DNA of 44,845 nt from a virus. Below are positions 23,323 through 31,555 of the stretch, one piece after another. Every line of letters starts with the position of its first letter. Within the stretch, counting starts at the first letter, position 1. Location: positions 1 to 44,845 of IMG/VR virus record IMGVR_UViG_3300025009_000029; one strand, written 5' to 3'. A program made the translations under genes and the position numbers. Below the pieces are notes generated by a model that worked only from the letters and a program-made list of their open reading frames with translations, searched no databases and was not told the DNA's origin.

Positions 23323-23801
23323 AAACTCCGAAGTTAAATTACGACAAAGTACCTGGTCAGTTGAAGAACGCTAGAAAGATAAAGCACGGAGATGGGTACA
23401 TTGCAGGACACTCTTACAAGATACAGAAAGAACCTGAACCAGTACAACCGCAAGAGTGGCAAGGAAAGGCAATCGGTTCAGTAGAGGAATGGAGATGGAT
23501 ACTTGCTAGTCTTTATTACAAAGTTGATTTCGATTACCAGGTAGATATAGCAGGTGGAAGAAACATTGCTGGTGGTTTAGTTTTAGACTTTATGATGCAC
23601 ACCCAGCCGCTATGGACACCAGTAAGTATCAAGGGTAGATATTGGCACAGTGGAAGAACAGAGGTAGAGGACTTGATTAGAGAGGCAACTTTAGCAGAGA
23701 GATACAAAGGACAAATATTCCCTTTAGTGAGTATTTATTCTGACGAGTTGCCCGATCTTGACACTACAAAAGAAGTATTCAGAAGGAACATATCATTATG
23801 A
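23319..23801 (+). CDS. Restriction-endonuclease-fold-like protein within the tail module (160 aa)
   Basis: TTG at 23319 overlaps the previous stop and follows CGGAGTTAAC. The core (residues about 58-112) reads VDFDYQVDIAGGRNIAGGLVLDF, then TPVSIKGRYWHSGR and EDLIREATLAERY. This pattern (GG..xDF, beta strand, YWH, helix) is that of small Vsr/PD-(D/E)xK-like proteins found in many phages among tail genes. Asp in LDF would be an active-site residue. Whether it still cuts DNA or is structural is unknown. Confidence 0.55.
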   Translation: MKTPKLNYDKVPGQLKNARKIKHGDGYIAGHSYKIQKEPEPVQPQEWQGKAIGSVEEWRWILASLYYKVDFDYQVDIAGGRNIAGGLVLDFMMHTQPLWTPVSIKGRYWHSGRTEVEDLIREATLAERYKGQIFPLVSIYSDELPDLDTTKEVFRRNISL

Positions 23802-24163
23802 GCATACGCGCCCCAATCTATAATCCAGAACCATTTATGCAAGGTGATACCTGGACACTTACCATTGATGTTCAGGATAACAATGGAGCAGCTAAAGACC
23901 TTACAGGTTACACAGCAAAGTATGAGTTGAGAGAAAGACCTGGCTCTCCTGTATTGTTGGCGCTTACATCTACCCCTGCTGCCGGAATAACCATTACTGC
24001 TGCTACTGGTAAGATTGCTCTTGCAATAACGTCTACACAATCTGCTGCTCTTAATTTTAGCAAAGCCAAGTGTCAGTTAAAGTTATCTTCTAATGCTACT
24101 CCACCTGTAGTTCAAACATTGTTTCACGGCGATCAGGTAATTTATTCAAGGATAGCACAATGA
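23798..24163 (+). CDS. BppU-like baseplate/fibre adaptor protein (121 aa)
   Basis: ATGA overlap with the preceding gene. The sequence IYNPEPFMQGDTWTLTIDV, DLTGYTAKYELRERPGSPV and an ITITAATGKIALAIT repeat match the N-terminal beta-sandwich of phage baseplate upper proteins, which anchor fibres. It is followed at once by two fibre-type proteins, consistent with that job. Confidence 0.65.
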   Translation: MSIRAPIYNPEPFMQGDTWTLTIDVQDNNGAAKDLTGYTAKYELRERPGSPVLLALTSTPAAGITITAATGKIALAITSTQSAALNFSKAKCQLKLSSNATPPVVQTLFHGDQVIYSRIAQ

Positions 24164-25065
24164 AACTTGTGATAAGTGAAACTGTAAACGATATTCCAGT
24201 TGTAACAGAGAAGGAGAACATCATTGTAATCTCCGACTTTGATACAGGCGCAGGTGCTGTCCCGTTATCTACCGTAACTGGTAAAGGCTCTCTGATAGTT
24301 GGAACGGCTAGTGCTACGGTTGATGAACTTGTGGTTGGGGCAAATGGTACAAGCCCTATTGCTGATAATACAGAAACTACGGGTATTCGCTGGGGCGCTC
24401 CCGGTGGGTCATTCACCGCTTCTGATGCAGAGAATAGAACGCTAACAGGAACACTTGTTCTAGTGGATGCAGATGCTTATGTGCAGTATTGTGACCCTGG
24501 CGGGGCGAGTAGAGATATAACTTTACCAGCAGAAGGAACAGGTAATCACCCATTCTATATCTACAACACAGCAGATGCAGCAGAAGTATTGACAGTAAAG
24601 AACGCCGCCGCAACTGTTATTGGTGTTCTCAATCGTGGTGATGCTGGATTGTTTGTAAGCAGTTCTGCAACGTGGACACAGGATAAGCAGATAGTAACAA
24701 AGATACTTCGTGGGTCAATCTCTAATCCACAGGCGGTTTATGCACAAGCACCGCAAATAGTCCTCATTGATTCAACAGAAAGTGCCATAACGACTACTGG
24801 AATTTATGTAAAGTTAAATGATTCAACTCCTGGCGCTGAACTCGCTGGAGATATGATGTTTGCGGACGATCAGTTTGACGGTGGCTTTGCCAACCCCGTA
24901 GTTATAGGTGTGTGTGATACGACTTCTGGAGTGTTCGCGGCTACTACTGGATTTGACGATGCCACTATACCTAGTGGAAAAGCGGTTTACTTCCAGATGG
25001 ATGCAAGCCCTCACGCTGATATAAAAAGATTCACCATTAAGTTTATGTACACGGTGGATTTATGA
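24160..25065 (+). CDS. Tail fibre-like protein (301 aa)
   Basis: Coupled by ATGA. Residues about 43-70 (GSLIVGTASATVDELVVGANG) form the repeat commonly seen in phage tail fibres, and the rest is beta-rich and low in charge. Residues 200-300 form a separate beta domain (VKLNDSTPGAELAGDMMFAD). It is likely part of the adsorption apparatus. No enzymatic motif is visible. Confidence 0.65.
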   Translation: MKLVISETVNDIPVVTEKENIIVISDFDTGAGAVPLSTVTGKGSLIVGTASATVDELVVGANGTSPIADNTETTGIRWGAPGGSFTASDAENRTLTGTLVLVDADAYVQYCDPGGASRDITLPAEGTGNHPFYIYNTADAAEVLTVKNAAATVIGVLNRGDAGLFVSSSATWTQDKQIVTKILRGSISNPQAVYAQAPQIVLIDSTESAITTTGIYVKLNDSTPGAELAGDMMFADDQFDGGFANPVVIGVCDTTSGVFAATTGFDDATIPSGKAVYFQMDASPHADIKRFTIKFMYTVDL

Positions 25066-25655
25066 CAACTCTTACTTTGCAACCTGACGAAACAACTGGT
25101 CTGGATACTTTTACAGATTACTATAACGCAACCACGAACTATGCTACTAACGCTGTTTTGCATTTAGGGGATTCTGGTGGCTGGCCACAGACGGCGTTAC
25201 TTACTTTTTCTGGATTATCGGCAATACTTCCAACCGCTATTATTACTAGTGCTACTTTGACTTTATACCTTGCAACAAAGGGTCGCAATTCTACTTTGTA
25301 CGCTTACGGATTACTTAGAAATTGGGTGGAATCAGAGGCAACCTGGAATATCTACTCAACTGGAAATGCTTGGCAAACCGTAGGCGGTACGGGAGCGTTA
25401 GACAGGGATGCCGCCGCCGTAGGAAGTGTTGCAATATCTTCTACTGGCGCTAAAGATATTGACGTAACTGCATTAGTACAGGCGTGGGTTAATAGTGGCA
25501 GGGCTAACTATGGGTTTAGTTTGAATGAGGTCTATACCAGCAATAACACCTATAACGACTATGTTTCGTCTAGTGGAGCAACTTCCACGCAAAGACCCAA
25601 ACTTGTAGTCGAATATATTTTGGGCGGTCAAGTGATTATATGGAGTGAACAATGA
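25062..25655 (+). CDS. DNRLRE-domain protein, probable carbohydrate-binding tail tip (197 aa)
   Basis: The whole length fits one DNRLRE-type jelly roll: LTLQPDETTGLDTFTD, ALLTFSGLSAILPTAIITSA, TLTLYLATKGRNSTLYAYG, WVESEATWNIY, DIDVTALVQAWVNSGRANYG and RPKLVVEYI. These domains occur on extracellular proteins and phage tips and bind cell-surface polysaccharide. Overlaps at both ends (ATGA) put it in the fibre-endolysin block. Confidence 0.75.
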   Translation: MTTLTLQPDETTGLDTFTDYYNATTNYATNAVLHLGDSGGWPQTALLTFSGLSAILPTAIITSATLTLYLATKGRNSTLYAYGLLRNWVESEATWNIYSTGNAWQTVGGTGALDRDAAAVGSVAISSTGAKDIDVTALVQAWVNSGRANYGFSLNEVYTSNNTYNDYVSSSGATSTQRPKLVVEYILGGQVIIWSEQ

Positions 25656-26887
25656 TATTTACAGACGTATCAAAATGGAACGGCGTAATTGATTGGTCTA
25701 AACAAGTAGCACAGGGTGTTGAGGGTACATACATCAAGGCTACTGGTTGTGGTGATTGGGGCAATTATCTAGATTATAAATTCAAACAGAACTCTGAATC
25801 CTGTCCTCATAAATATAAGGGGGCATATCACTTCTTCGACTACAGAAAACCAGGAGCGGATCAATGTAAATTCTTCTTAGATACCGTTGGCTCTTGGGGT
25901 AATCTAAAGGGAATGTTGGATATTGAGGATAACTCTGGTAGTGGGTGGGCTAGACTTGATGGTATGTATGGAACTGCCCTGAAATACGCTATGGAGTTTG
26001 TCAATCAGTATGCTTTAGAAACTGGTCAATATTGTGGGTTGTATCTCAACACAGGACTTGCCCGACAAAGGGATTGGATTGGTCAGTATATCTTTAGAAA
26101 CTTTACCCATCTTCCTTTATGGATAGCAAACTATAACGACATCTCTGTTCCTCCTACTGGTGCTTGGAGTAAATATTCTTTATGGCAATACACCAGTGAA
26201 GCAGACGGAATACTTTATGGCAATGACATTGGCAATAAATACATTGACCTCAATAGGGTAAATGACCTGTATTCTTTGATTGCAAAACAGGTTGAAGAAG
26301 AACCAGTTGTATCTATTCCCGTGTTGTCTGTTCCCTCATTCAGCCAAAATGACGATAGTTGGCGAAATGACAAACTTGGATTCTCTGACTATACCATTGG
26401 CTCTCATGGATGTGTGATTACAAACCTTGCTGGAAAATTGAAGTCGCTTGGGATTGACACAGACCCAGGAAGATTGAACAAGGCTCTTATAGGTGTCAAT
26501 GGGTACGAGGGTGCAAACATCATTTGGGATGCAATAACCAAACTCTATCCAGAAATTACAGTTGATTGGAATATGTTCATCAAGGACGCTTCACTGGTAA
26601 CAGAAGCAAAGATTGATGCGGTACTACAGAGTAAGCGTGACGTTATGGTGCAGGTGGACATCTACCCATCAACAACCATTCTTGATCCACACTGGGTAAA
26701 TCTCATTGGTAAGGATTCCAACGGATATATTATGAACGACCCCATAGATGGTCAAACTTTGCCATTCAAGACAAGGTATACAAAGGCGTTGAGGACAGTT
26801 GTTTACAGTGGCAATCCTGCTGTACCAGTTATTGACGATGCAGAGAAATTGAAACGGTTATGGTATGCGCACACGGAGTTACACTAG
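25652..26887 (+). CDS. Endolysin: GH25 muramidase fused to C39-like peptidase (411 aa)
   Basis: The N-terminal domain (1-205) is a glycoside hydrolase 25 muramidase: DVSKWNGVIDW, GAYHFFDYRKPG, a GMLDIEDN motif with the catalytic acidic pair, and LWIANYND. The C-terminal domain (about 225-395) is papain/C39-like: VPSFSQNDDSW, catalytic Cys254 in GSHGCVITN, His347 in DPHWVNL, and NDP at about 362. Two cutting activities, on glycan and on peptide, would break the host wall at lysis. No signal peptide is seen, so release depends on the downstream holin. Confidence 0.92.
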   Translation: MIFTDVSKWNGVIDWSKQVAQGVEGTYIKATGCGDWGNYLDYKFKQNSESCPHKYKGAYHFFDYRKPGADQCKFFLDTVGSWGNLKGMLDIEDNSGSGWARLDGMYGTALKYAMEFVNQYALETGQYCGLYLNTGLARQRDWIGQYIFRNFTHLPLWIANYNDISVPPTGAWSKYSLWQYTSEADGILYGNDIGNKYIDLNRVNDLYSLIAKQVEEEPVVSIPVLSVPSFSQNDDSWRNDKLGFSDYTIGSHGCVITNLAGKLKSLGIDTDPGRLNKALIGVNGYEGANIIWDAITKLYPEITVDWNMFIKDASLVTEAKIDAVLQSKRDVMVQVDIYPSTTILDPHWVNLIGKDSNGYIMNDPIDGQTLPFKTRYTKALRTVVYSGNPAVPVIDDAEKLKRLWYAHTELH

Positions 26888-26893
26888 GGGGGT

Positions 26894-27184
26894 ATGATGG
26901 ACGAAGCCTTGAAGTATATGATAGTTGTAGCTGGTGGTCTTATGAGTTACGCAGAAATAAGGCAGGCGATAAGGCTGTCTAAAATAAAAGCAGATTACGC
27001 CTGGGTAAAATGGGGGCTTGGCATTATGGGTGCTTACTGGTCTCTCTATTATATGTTCTCAATTATCAGGGACATATTTGGTATCAGCATATACAATCAT
27101 CAGGTGTTGGTTAGAAGTCCATTGCTGGTTACGATCTCCCTTGTTGCAGCGGGAGCGATTATGTCTTTAAGGAGAACTAAATGA
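26894..27184 (+). CDS. Holin (96 aa)
   Basis: A small membrane protein just after the endolysin, with three hydrophobic segments at about 6-20, 38-58 and 74-90. A GGGGGG-rich site precedes two adjacent ATG codons (26894, 26897), and the second has better spacing. This tandem start resembles dual-start holins, but no charged residue separates them. It would form holes in the membrane that free the endolysin. Confidence 0.75.
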   Translation: MMDEALKYMIVVAGGLMSYAEIRQAIRLSKIKADYAWVKWGLGIMGAYWSLYYMFSIIRDIFGISIYNHQVLVRSPLLVTISLVAAGAIMSLRRTK

Positions 27185-27492
27185 GCATTGAGCTAATCAT
27201 CGGAATCGTAGGGGTACTTGGTTCTCTAGCAGCGACATACATTGCGTTGCGAAAACAGCCGCAAGAAATACTAAAGTTAGACGCAGAAGCGACTAACCTT
27301 TACGCACAGGCTATGGAAAAAGCACAGGCTTCTTTTATGGCGAGGATTGATAACCTTGAAGTAAGAGTTACATATCTTGAAGAAGAAAACGAATTGTTAA
27401 AAGATTGGGCTGAAAGACTTGTGTTTCAGGTAAAGTCTCTTGGCGCTGAACCTGTAAAGATGAAACTAAAACCAGTAAGAATTTCAAAGTAA
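27181..27492 (+). CDS. Membrane-anchored coiled-coil protein, lysis accessory (103 aa)
   Basis: An N-terminal transmembrane helix (MSIELIIGIVGVLGSLAATYIAL) is followed by a charged coiled coil (about 40-85, MARIDNLEVRVTYLEEENELL). It overlaps the holin gene (ATGA) and ends the rightward operon. It could be a second holin, a holin regulator or a spanin-like factor; there is no lipobox or nested second frame to prove a spanin. Confidence 0.6.
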   Translation: MSIELIIGIVGVLGSLAATYIALRKQPQEILKLDAEATNLYAQAMEKAQASFMARIDNLEVRVTYLEEENELLKDWAERLVFQVKSLGAEPVKMKLKPVRISK

Positions 27493-27495
27493 TGC

Positions 27496-27532
27496 AAGAG
27501 ACCGCCCTAGATTTTTGGGGATACGGTCTCTT
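27496..27532. terminator. Hairpin between the converging operons
   Basis: AAGAGACCG (27496-27504) pairs perfectly with CGGTCTCTT (27524-27532); the loop contains CCC and TTTTTGGGG that can pair inside. It lies four bases after the last rightward gene and 60 bases after the end of the last leftward gene. It has no long U-run on either side but is the natural site for both operons to end. Confidence 0.6.
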
Positions 27533-27594
27533 AAGTTTACCGGACTTTGCCGGGTCGAGCAAGCCGTATATCTACGACTATCTATATTATACCA

Positions 27595-28554
27595 TTAAAT
27601 CTTAACTAATAGTGTTTTACGTTTCTCTTTATCAAGTTGATTCTCTTTCTTCCTTGACAGGCATTGACAGTTTTGACAGCGCACACTTTCCCACATACCA
27701 GCCGGAGTGTAATACCACCCTTCGTGTTTCACTTGTTCACTTCCACATACAGGACATTGTTCGGTTTCCATCTCATTGTATAAGGCTACATTGAATCCCT
27801 TTACATACGGTCTAACTTTGTAGAACAGGTTTTCCGTAGCCCCTATATCCCCTTCGTTGTACTCTAGCATTGTTTGTAGGGCATCTTCATCCCCGTCACT
27901 ACAAGCCTTCCATAGAGGGAAGCCATCGTTATCAATCTTGTTTCTTATTCCTAATTGGTCATTGATATACTTCATCTTATTACTTGCAAAGCGGAAATTT
28001 TGTTTGGCGATCAAGAATGTATCAATGATAACGTATTTCAATGGGGGGAGATTGTATTTCAGGAACATCATATTTATGTACTTTACATCAAACCCTGCGT
28101 AGTTATGTCCGATAACAACGTCTGCCTGGTGAAGAAACTCCCAGATAGATTTAGTTATTCGTAAAGCATTTCTCTCTTTGGCTTCTTCTGTGGTCATTAC
28201 ATCAGAGTGCATTTCGTGTGAGTTGAGATACTTACCAGCCCACGAAAGCATACAGGAATCCTCAATTATCTGTTCGATGGATATGTTCTGGTCGAACAAT
28301 CCCCAAGAAAAGACAATCATAGGTAGTGTTTCAATATCAAGAACTGCTACCTTCGGACTGTCTGCTGTAAAGTGAATAGGGACTAACTGACTATATCCAC
28401 TCTCTTTTGCTCCAACGGCTCTACGGTACGCAGCCCTGACCTTTTCTTTACTTACCTTGAATTTCCTTGCCAGTTCTCCCCATTTTGTATTGTAGTTACG
28501 TAGCGTTACAAGTTCTTCTATCTCTTTAGGCGACCATTCTTTGTAACTACCCAT
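27595..28554 (-). CDS. DEDDy 3'-5' exonuclease with N-terminal HTH and C-terminal zinc ribbon (319 aa)
   Basis: Residues 1-48 form a helix-turn-helix-like region (WSPKEIEELVTLRNYNTKW). The exonuclease core has Exo I VLDIETLP (D73, E75), Exo II GHNYAGFD (N151, D156) and Exo III YNEGD (Y232, D236), which define the DEDDy class seen in polymerase-B proofreading domains and DnaQ relatives. C267-x2-C270 and C293-x2-C296 form a zinc ribbon. There is no polymerase domain here or elsewhere in the window. It may trim DNA ends in recombination with ERF, or degrade host DNA. It is the last gene of the leftward arm. Confidence 0.85.
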   Translation of the reverse strand: MGSYKEWSPKEIEELVTLRNYNTKWGELARKFKVSKEKVRAAYRRAVGAKESGYSQLVPIHFTADSPKVAVLDIETLPMIVFSWGLFDQNISIEQIIEDSCMLSWAGKYLNSHEMHSDVMTTEEAKERNALRITKSIWEFLHQADVVIGHNYAGFDVKYINMMFLKYNLPPLKYVIIDTFLIAKQNFRFASNKMKYINDQLGIRNKIDNDGFPLWKACSDGDEDALQTMLEYNEGDIGATENLFYKVRPYVKGFNVALYNEMETEQCPVCGSEQVKHEGWYYTPAGMWESVRCQNCQCLSRKKENQLDKEKRKTLLVKI

Positions 28555-29104
28555 TAGTTTTCACCATTTCTACCGCTTCTACAATACGTTGAAGCGCATC
28601 AATGACCAGTCTACGAATATCACCTGGCATTGGTATCTTGTAGACTGCTTTACGAAGGTTGGCTACAAGTTCAAGGATGTTGTTATCTTCCTGTTCTTGC
28701 TCTGGATAGGAAAATACTGCTATCAAGTGATCCACGCTGGCTGGTCGTCCTCTATCGTCCATATTATTTGTAGCATAACTTAGAATCTCTGACCAGTGAT
28801 TGAACTTCATTGCGAATCTGAAATGATCGAAAGATAATACTTCAAACTGCTGTCTGATAGTTTTAGGATAGAACTCTGATACCTCTGCGTAGAATCTGAC
28901 AGTCCTTGATGCTCTCCCAACAAACGCACCAACGGCTTGATAGATGGTTTGTTTGGTGATGTCGTTCCCTGCCAGTTGGTTGAGGTAGATACAGTCGTTG
29001 GTTATGTCACCGATACGCCAGGCATTTTGTGTCACACTCTGACCGATGGCTATGAGTTCAGATACAGTATCGGGGGGGATGATTTTCTCGTAGGCGGTTA
29101 TCAT
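28547..29104 (-). CDS. Helical protein of unknown function, possible DNA-binding (185 aa)
   Basis: The sequence reads WRIGDITNDCIYLNQLAG, then TIYQAVGAFVGRASRTVRFYAEVSEFYP and FDHFRFAMKFNHWSEILSYA. The middle segment has the spacing of a helix-turn-helix followed by further helices; similar proteins appear in phage replication regions. The start at ATG 29104 has a weak site close to the previous stop. Overlap with the exonuclease gene (8 bases) suggests shared function. Not assigned to a named family. Confidence 0.65.
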   Translation of the reverse strand: MITAYEKIIPPDTVSELIAIGQSVTQNAWRIGDITNDCIYLNQLAGNDITKQTIYQAVGAFVGRASRTVRFYAEVSEFYPKTIRQQFEVLSFDHFRFAMKFNHWSEILSYATNNMDDRGRPASVDHLIAVFSYPEQEQEDNNILELVANLRKAVYKIPMPGDIRRLVIDALQRIVEAVEMVKTNG

Positions 29105-29107
29105 AGT

Positions 29108-29326
29108 TTAGCCCGCATTGAAAGACTTTATGACTATCTTCTTTTCATTAGGCTCTACCAACTCTGCGCTAACGTCCCACTCTCCCCAAGTGTCTGTTTC
29201 CCAATCTTCGTAGTGCGCCTTCAAAAACGCTATGGCATCTTCTGGTGATTCTGCAACGATAACTGCGGAATCGTACTCGTCCCAACCAACATCGTCATTC
29301 CTAGAAACCTTATAAAAGTTTAGCAT
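29108..29326 (-). CDS. Small acidic protein of unknown function (72 aa)
   Basis: The frame can be opened at 29368, but the ATG at 29326 has an ideal site, AAAAGGAGAGAG, and gives a 72-residue product (MLNFYKVSRNDDVGWDEYDS). This start sits inside the last codons of the upstream glycosyltransferase gene. The protein is acidic, with a strand AVIVAES and a helix PEDAIAFLKAHY, a small alpha/beta pattern common in phage accessory proteins. Confidence 0.7.
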   Translation of the reverse strand: MLNFYKVSRNDDVGWDEYDSAVIVAESPEDAIAFLKAHYEDWETDTWGEWDVSAELVEPNEKKIVIKSFNAG

Positions 29327-30005
29327 CTCTCTCCTTTTTCCAATACTCCTGTGCTTTTGCCGTTTCAAATATGGTCAAATTTGAAAATTTATATTCAAGA
29401 TTATTCTCTATGCTAGGATTCTGACTTCTATCATAGAAGATTCCGAGTTTCTCTTTGATGTGTAGAAACTTAACTCCATTCACTTGAAGATTTAACCAAA
29501 ACCAATAATCGCCAGCTACCACGTAATCTTCTGGAAACCATCCGTAAAGTTCGTGTAACTTCCTGCGATAAGTTGGGACAGGGCCGATGAAACAGCCGGA
29601 GAATAAGTCTCCCTCTCCAAGTTCAAATGGGAAGCGGTCTCCGTTAAGTTCATATACCACGTGGCAGTCAGGATACGCCAATGAGTAAGAGGGATTCTCT
29701 TGAAGGGCATTACACATCCTTTCTATGGCAAACTTTGACAATCGGTCGTCACTATTCGCAATGTTCACGAAGGTAGTATCGCACGCTTTGATAGCCATGT
29801 TCCACGCAGCATATACAGTCGGAACATCACTTGTAATTATAGTTGTTACTTCTGGATACCTCGCAAGGATTTTAGATTCTTCGCTATCTTTTAGTGCAAC
29901 GGCTACAATGTTAGGGACTTCTGATTGTTCGAGAAGGTTTTGTATTCGTCCCTCTAGCCAGTCTTTACAGAAGTAAGCGGAGATAATAGATGTACAGCGG
30001 TTCAT
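29310..30005 (-). CDS. GT-A fold glycosyltransferase (family 2-like, 231 aa)
   Basis: The start at 30005 (MNRCTSIISAYF) follows GGAGGAAGAA; a longer frame from 30029 lacks a site. The N-terminal strand CTSIISAYFCKDWLEGRI, the sugar-nucleotide region AWNMAIKACDTTFVNIANSDD (the SDD stands in the place of DxD), and GCFIGPVPTYRRKL with a later GDYWFWL motif are typical of family 2 enzymes, which move a sugar from a nucleotide donor to an acceptor. It is one of five adjacent sugar or methyl transfer genes. The acceptor is unknown. Confidence 0.8.
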   Translation of the reverse strand: MNRCTSIISAYFCKDWLEGRIQNLLEQSEVPNIVAVALKDSEESKILARYPEVTTIITSDVPTVYAAWNMAIKACDTTFVNIANSDDRLSKFAIERMCNALQENPSYSLAYPDCHVVYELNGDRFPFELGEGDLFSGCFIGPVPTYRRKLHELYGWFPEDYVVAGDYWFWLNLQVNGVKFLHIKEKLGIFYDRSQNPSIENNLEYKFSNLTIFETAKAQEYWKKERDAKLL

Positions 30006-30397
30006 TTCTTCCTCCGAAAATCTTTCCACGATGGCACATTACCTTGTCTGGTGTGCGCCAGTCCCCACACATTTGCTGTGATAATCAACCTGTATTTGAA
30101 CCACGACCAATACTTATGACATTTGACTTTCACAACAAACAACCACCCGAAAGGAAGAATCGCATCTCTACGAATAGCAAGCCACTGTCCGCTTTCAATT
30201 CTATGTTCGATCAATAAGAACTTCCAGGGAATGTCTTGTGTATCTTTGCTTTCCAACAATTCTATACCTAAAAGTATTGGCTGGTTTTTCTTGCCTATCC
30301 ACTTGTAAGTATAGTAATGGTGTCCAAATGGTTCTAATTCGTGATACTGACATTCTATGTAGGCAAAGCTTGACATCATATTTTCGCTAGGACACAA
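30002..30397 (-). CDS. Protein of unknown function in the glycosyltransferase cassette (131 aa)
   Basis: TTG at 30397 follows GGAGGAATAAC at ideal spacing and is preferred; an ATG at 30379 with an ATGA overlap to the methyltransferase stop is the alternative. The product is rich in Trp, Tyr and His (HELEPFGHHYYTYKWIG, CHKYWSWFKYRL), with beta strands in the first half. No motif was recognised. Its setting between two sugar-modification genes suggests a linked role. Confidence 0.6.
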   Translation of the reverse strand: MCPSENMMSSFAYIECQYHELEPFGHHYYTYKWIGKKNQPILLGIELLESKDTQDIPWKFLLIEHRIESGQWLAIRRDAILPFGWLFVVKVKCHKYWSWFKYRLIITANVWGLAHTRQGNVPSWKDFRRKK

Positions 30398-30978
30398 GTT
30401 ATTCCTCCTCTATATGCCATCCACCAATCACGATAATGTTTCTCACACGCTCTCATAACGTCTGGATGTTGAGCGTCATAATTGTCGATTACAATGAAGT
30501 TGTCTGTTACCTTCATACAATTTTCAATGTCAATTCTGGGATTCTCCCCCCAATGGTCGCCGTCCACATAAGCAGTAGAAAACCTTATCCCCTCGATAGG
30601 AAATGGATTAGACTTTGCCTTGATGATTTCCAAATAAACGTCAAACAATTCTGCGTTATTCTCTACCGTTTGTAAGTCTACAGGGATGTCACAGATTGGA
30701 TCATTGACGCTTTCATACTCCGTACCTTTGTAGTAACCGTCAAAAGGATCGACACAGTAGGTATCCCCCACTACGTTGAGTTCGTTCTTTAGCAGCGCAA
30801 CACAGATAGCGCTCCCGCCAAACAGTGTTCCTATTTCCAGGTGATTGCCGTGTGGAGCGAGGGCGACATACTCTAGTAGTCTCTTGACGTTATCCTGCTC
30901 GTTGCACATCCTACCTATCATACCTTGTGATACTTTCCTGATGATTTCGTTAATCAATGTGACCTCGCTCAAAAACAT
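30376..30978 (-). CDS. Class I SAM-dependent methyltransferase (200 aa)
   Basis: HLEIGTLFGGSAICVALL (about 46-63) is the SAM-binding motif I of a Rossmann methyltransferase, with YVDGDHWGENPRIDIENC and NFIVIDNYDAQHPDV as later motifs, like the Methyltransf_24/macrocin O-methyltransferase group that methylates sugars. The ATG at 30978 lies within the upstream gene; a TTG at 30957 with GAGGTCACA is an alternative start. Sugar methylation fits its neighbours; DNA methylation is less likely because no target-recognition region is seen. Confidence 0.8.
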   Translation of the reverse strand: MFLSEVTLINEIIRKVSQGMIGRMCNEQDNVKRLLEYVALAPHGNHLEIGTLFGGSAICVALLKNELNVVGDTYCVDPFDGYYKGTEYESVNDPICDIPVDLQTVENNAELFDVYLEIIKAKSNPFPIEGIRFSTAYVDGDHWGENPRIDIENCMKVTDNFIVIDNYDAQHPDVMRACEKHYRDWWMAYRGGITCVLAKI

Positions 30979-31555
30979 CCAATGCCGAATCTTCTGTGCA
31001 ATTTATTATACGTCTACCGTTCATCTCGTAGACATCTCTTGCGATAGCGAAAAACATTTCACTCTTTTGTAGGTCAGCACAGTTCCATTTATCGCCGTCT
31101 TTGACATAGTTGGGATCGAAGTGGTTTACATCCTCACCTCTCCAAGTTATTAAAGCGTTAGGCGCAGGGGGTTGGATATATCTATGGTCAACTCCTAGAA
31201 GATAAACTGTTCGGAAACCAAAAAAATATGCCAACTGTAATAATACGAATGTGACCGAGTATCCCTCTTGTACCGCCCATCTTGGACTAACTGAAAACTG
31301 CACAGATACAGTTGATCGTAATGGTGTACAACCAGGAATAGATACTTTATTTGTCACAAACTTCTCGATACATTCAAGTTCTTCAATCTCTTTGGGATAC
31401 TTGTTGGCTTCTGTAGGGTTGATACAACAGTAGTAACTAGGTGTGGTGTACTTCATAAAGATACGATTAGAGCCGAAAGTAGGCAGGGTGTCAAGGGTTT
31501 CATTCTTTACGTCTGCGAGAGACGGCCCATTGCCGAGGACAAAACAAGAGGTCAT
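30950..31555 (-). CDS. DUF115/MptE-like protein, probable sugar transferase (201 aa)
   Basis: The N-terminus CFVLGNGPSLADV, a following TFGSNRIFM, and later FRTVYLLGVDHRY match the DUF115 / 6-hydroxymethylpterin pyrophosphokinase-like group, members of which act in surface or flagellin glycosylation. The start overlaps the upstream glycosyltransferase stop (ATGA). GNGPSL is the nucleotide-binding-type loop. Part of the modification cassette. Confidence 0.75.
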   Translation of the reverse strand: MTSCFVLGNGPSLADVKNETLDTLPTFGSNRIFMKYTTPSYYCCINPTEANKYPKEIEELECIEKFVTNKVSIPGCTPLRSTVSVQFSVSPRWAVQEGYSVTFVLLQLAYFFGFRTVYLLGVDHRYIQPPAPNALITWRGEDVNHFDPNYVKDGDKWNCADLQKSEMFFAIARDVYEMNGRRIINCTEDSALDVFERGHID

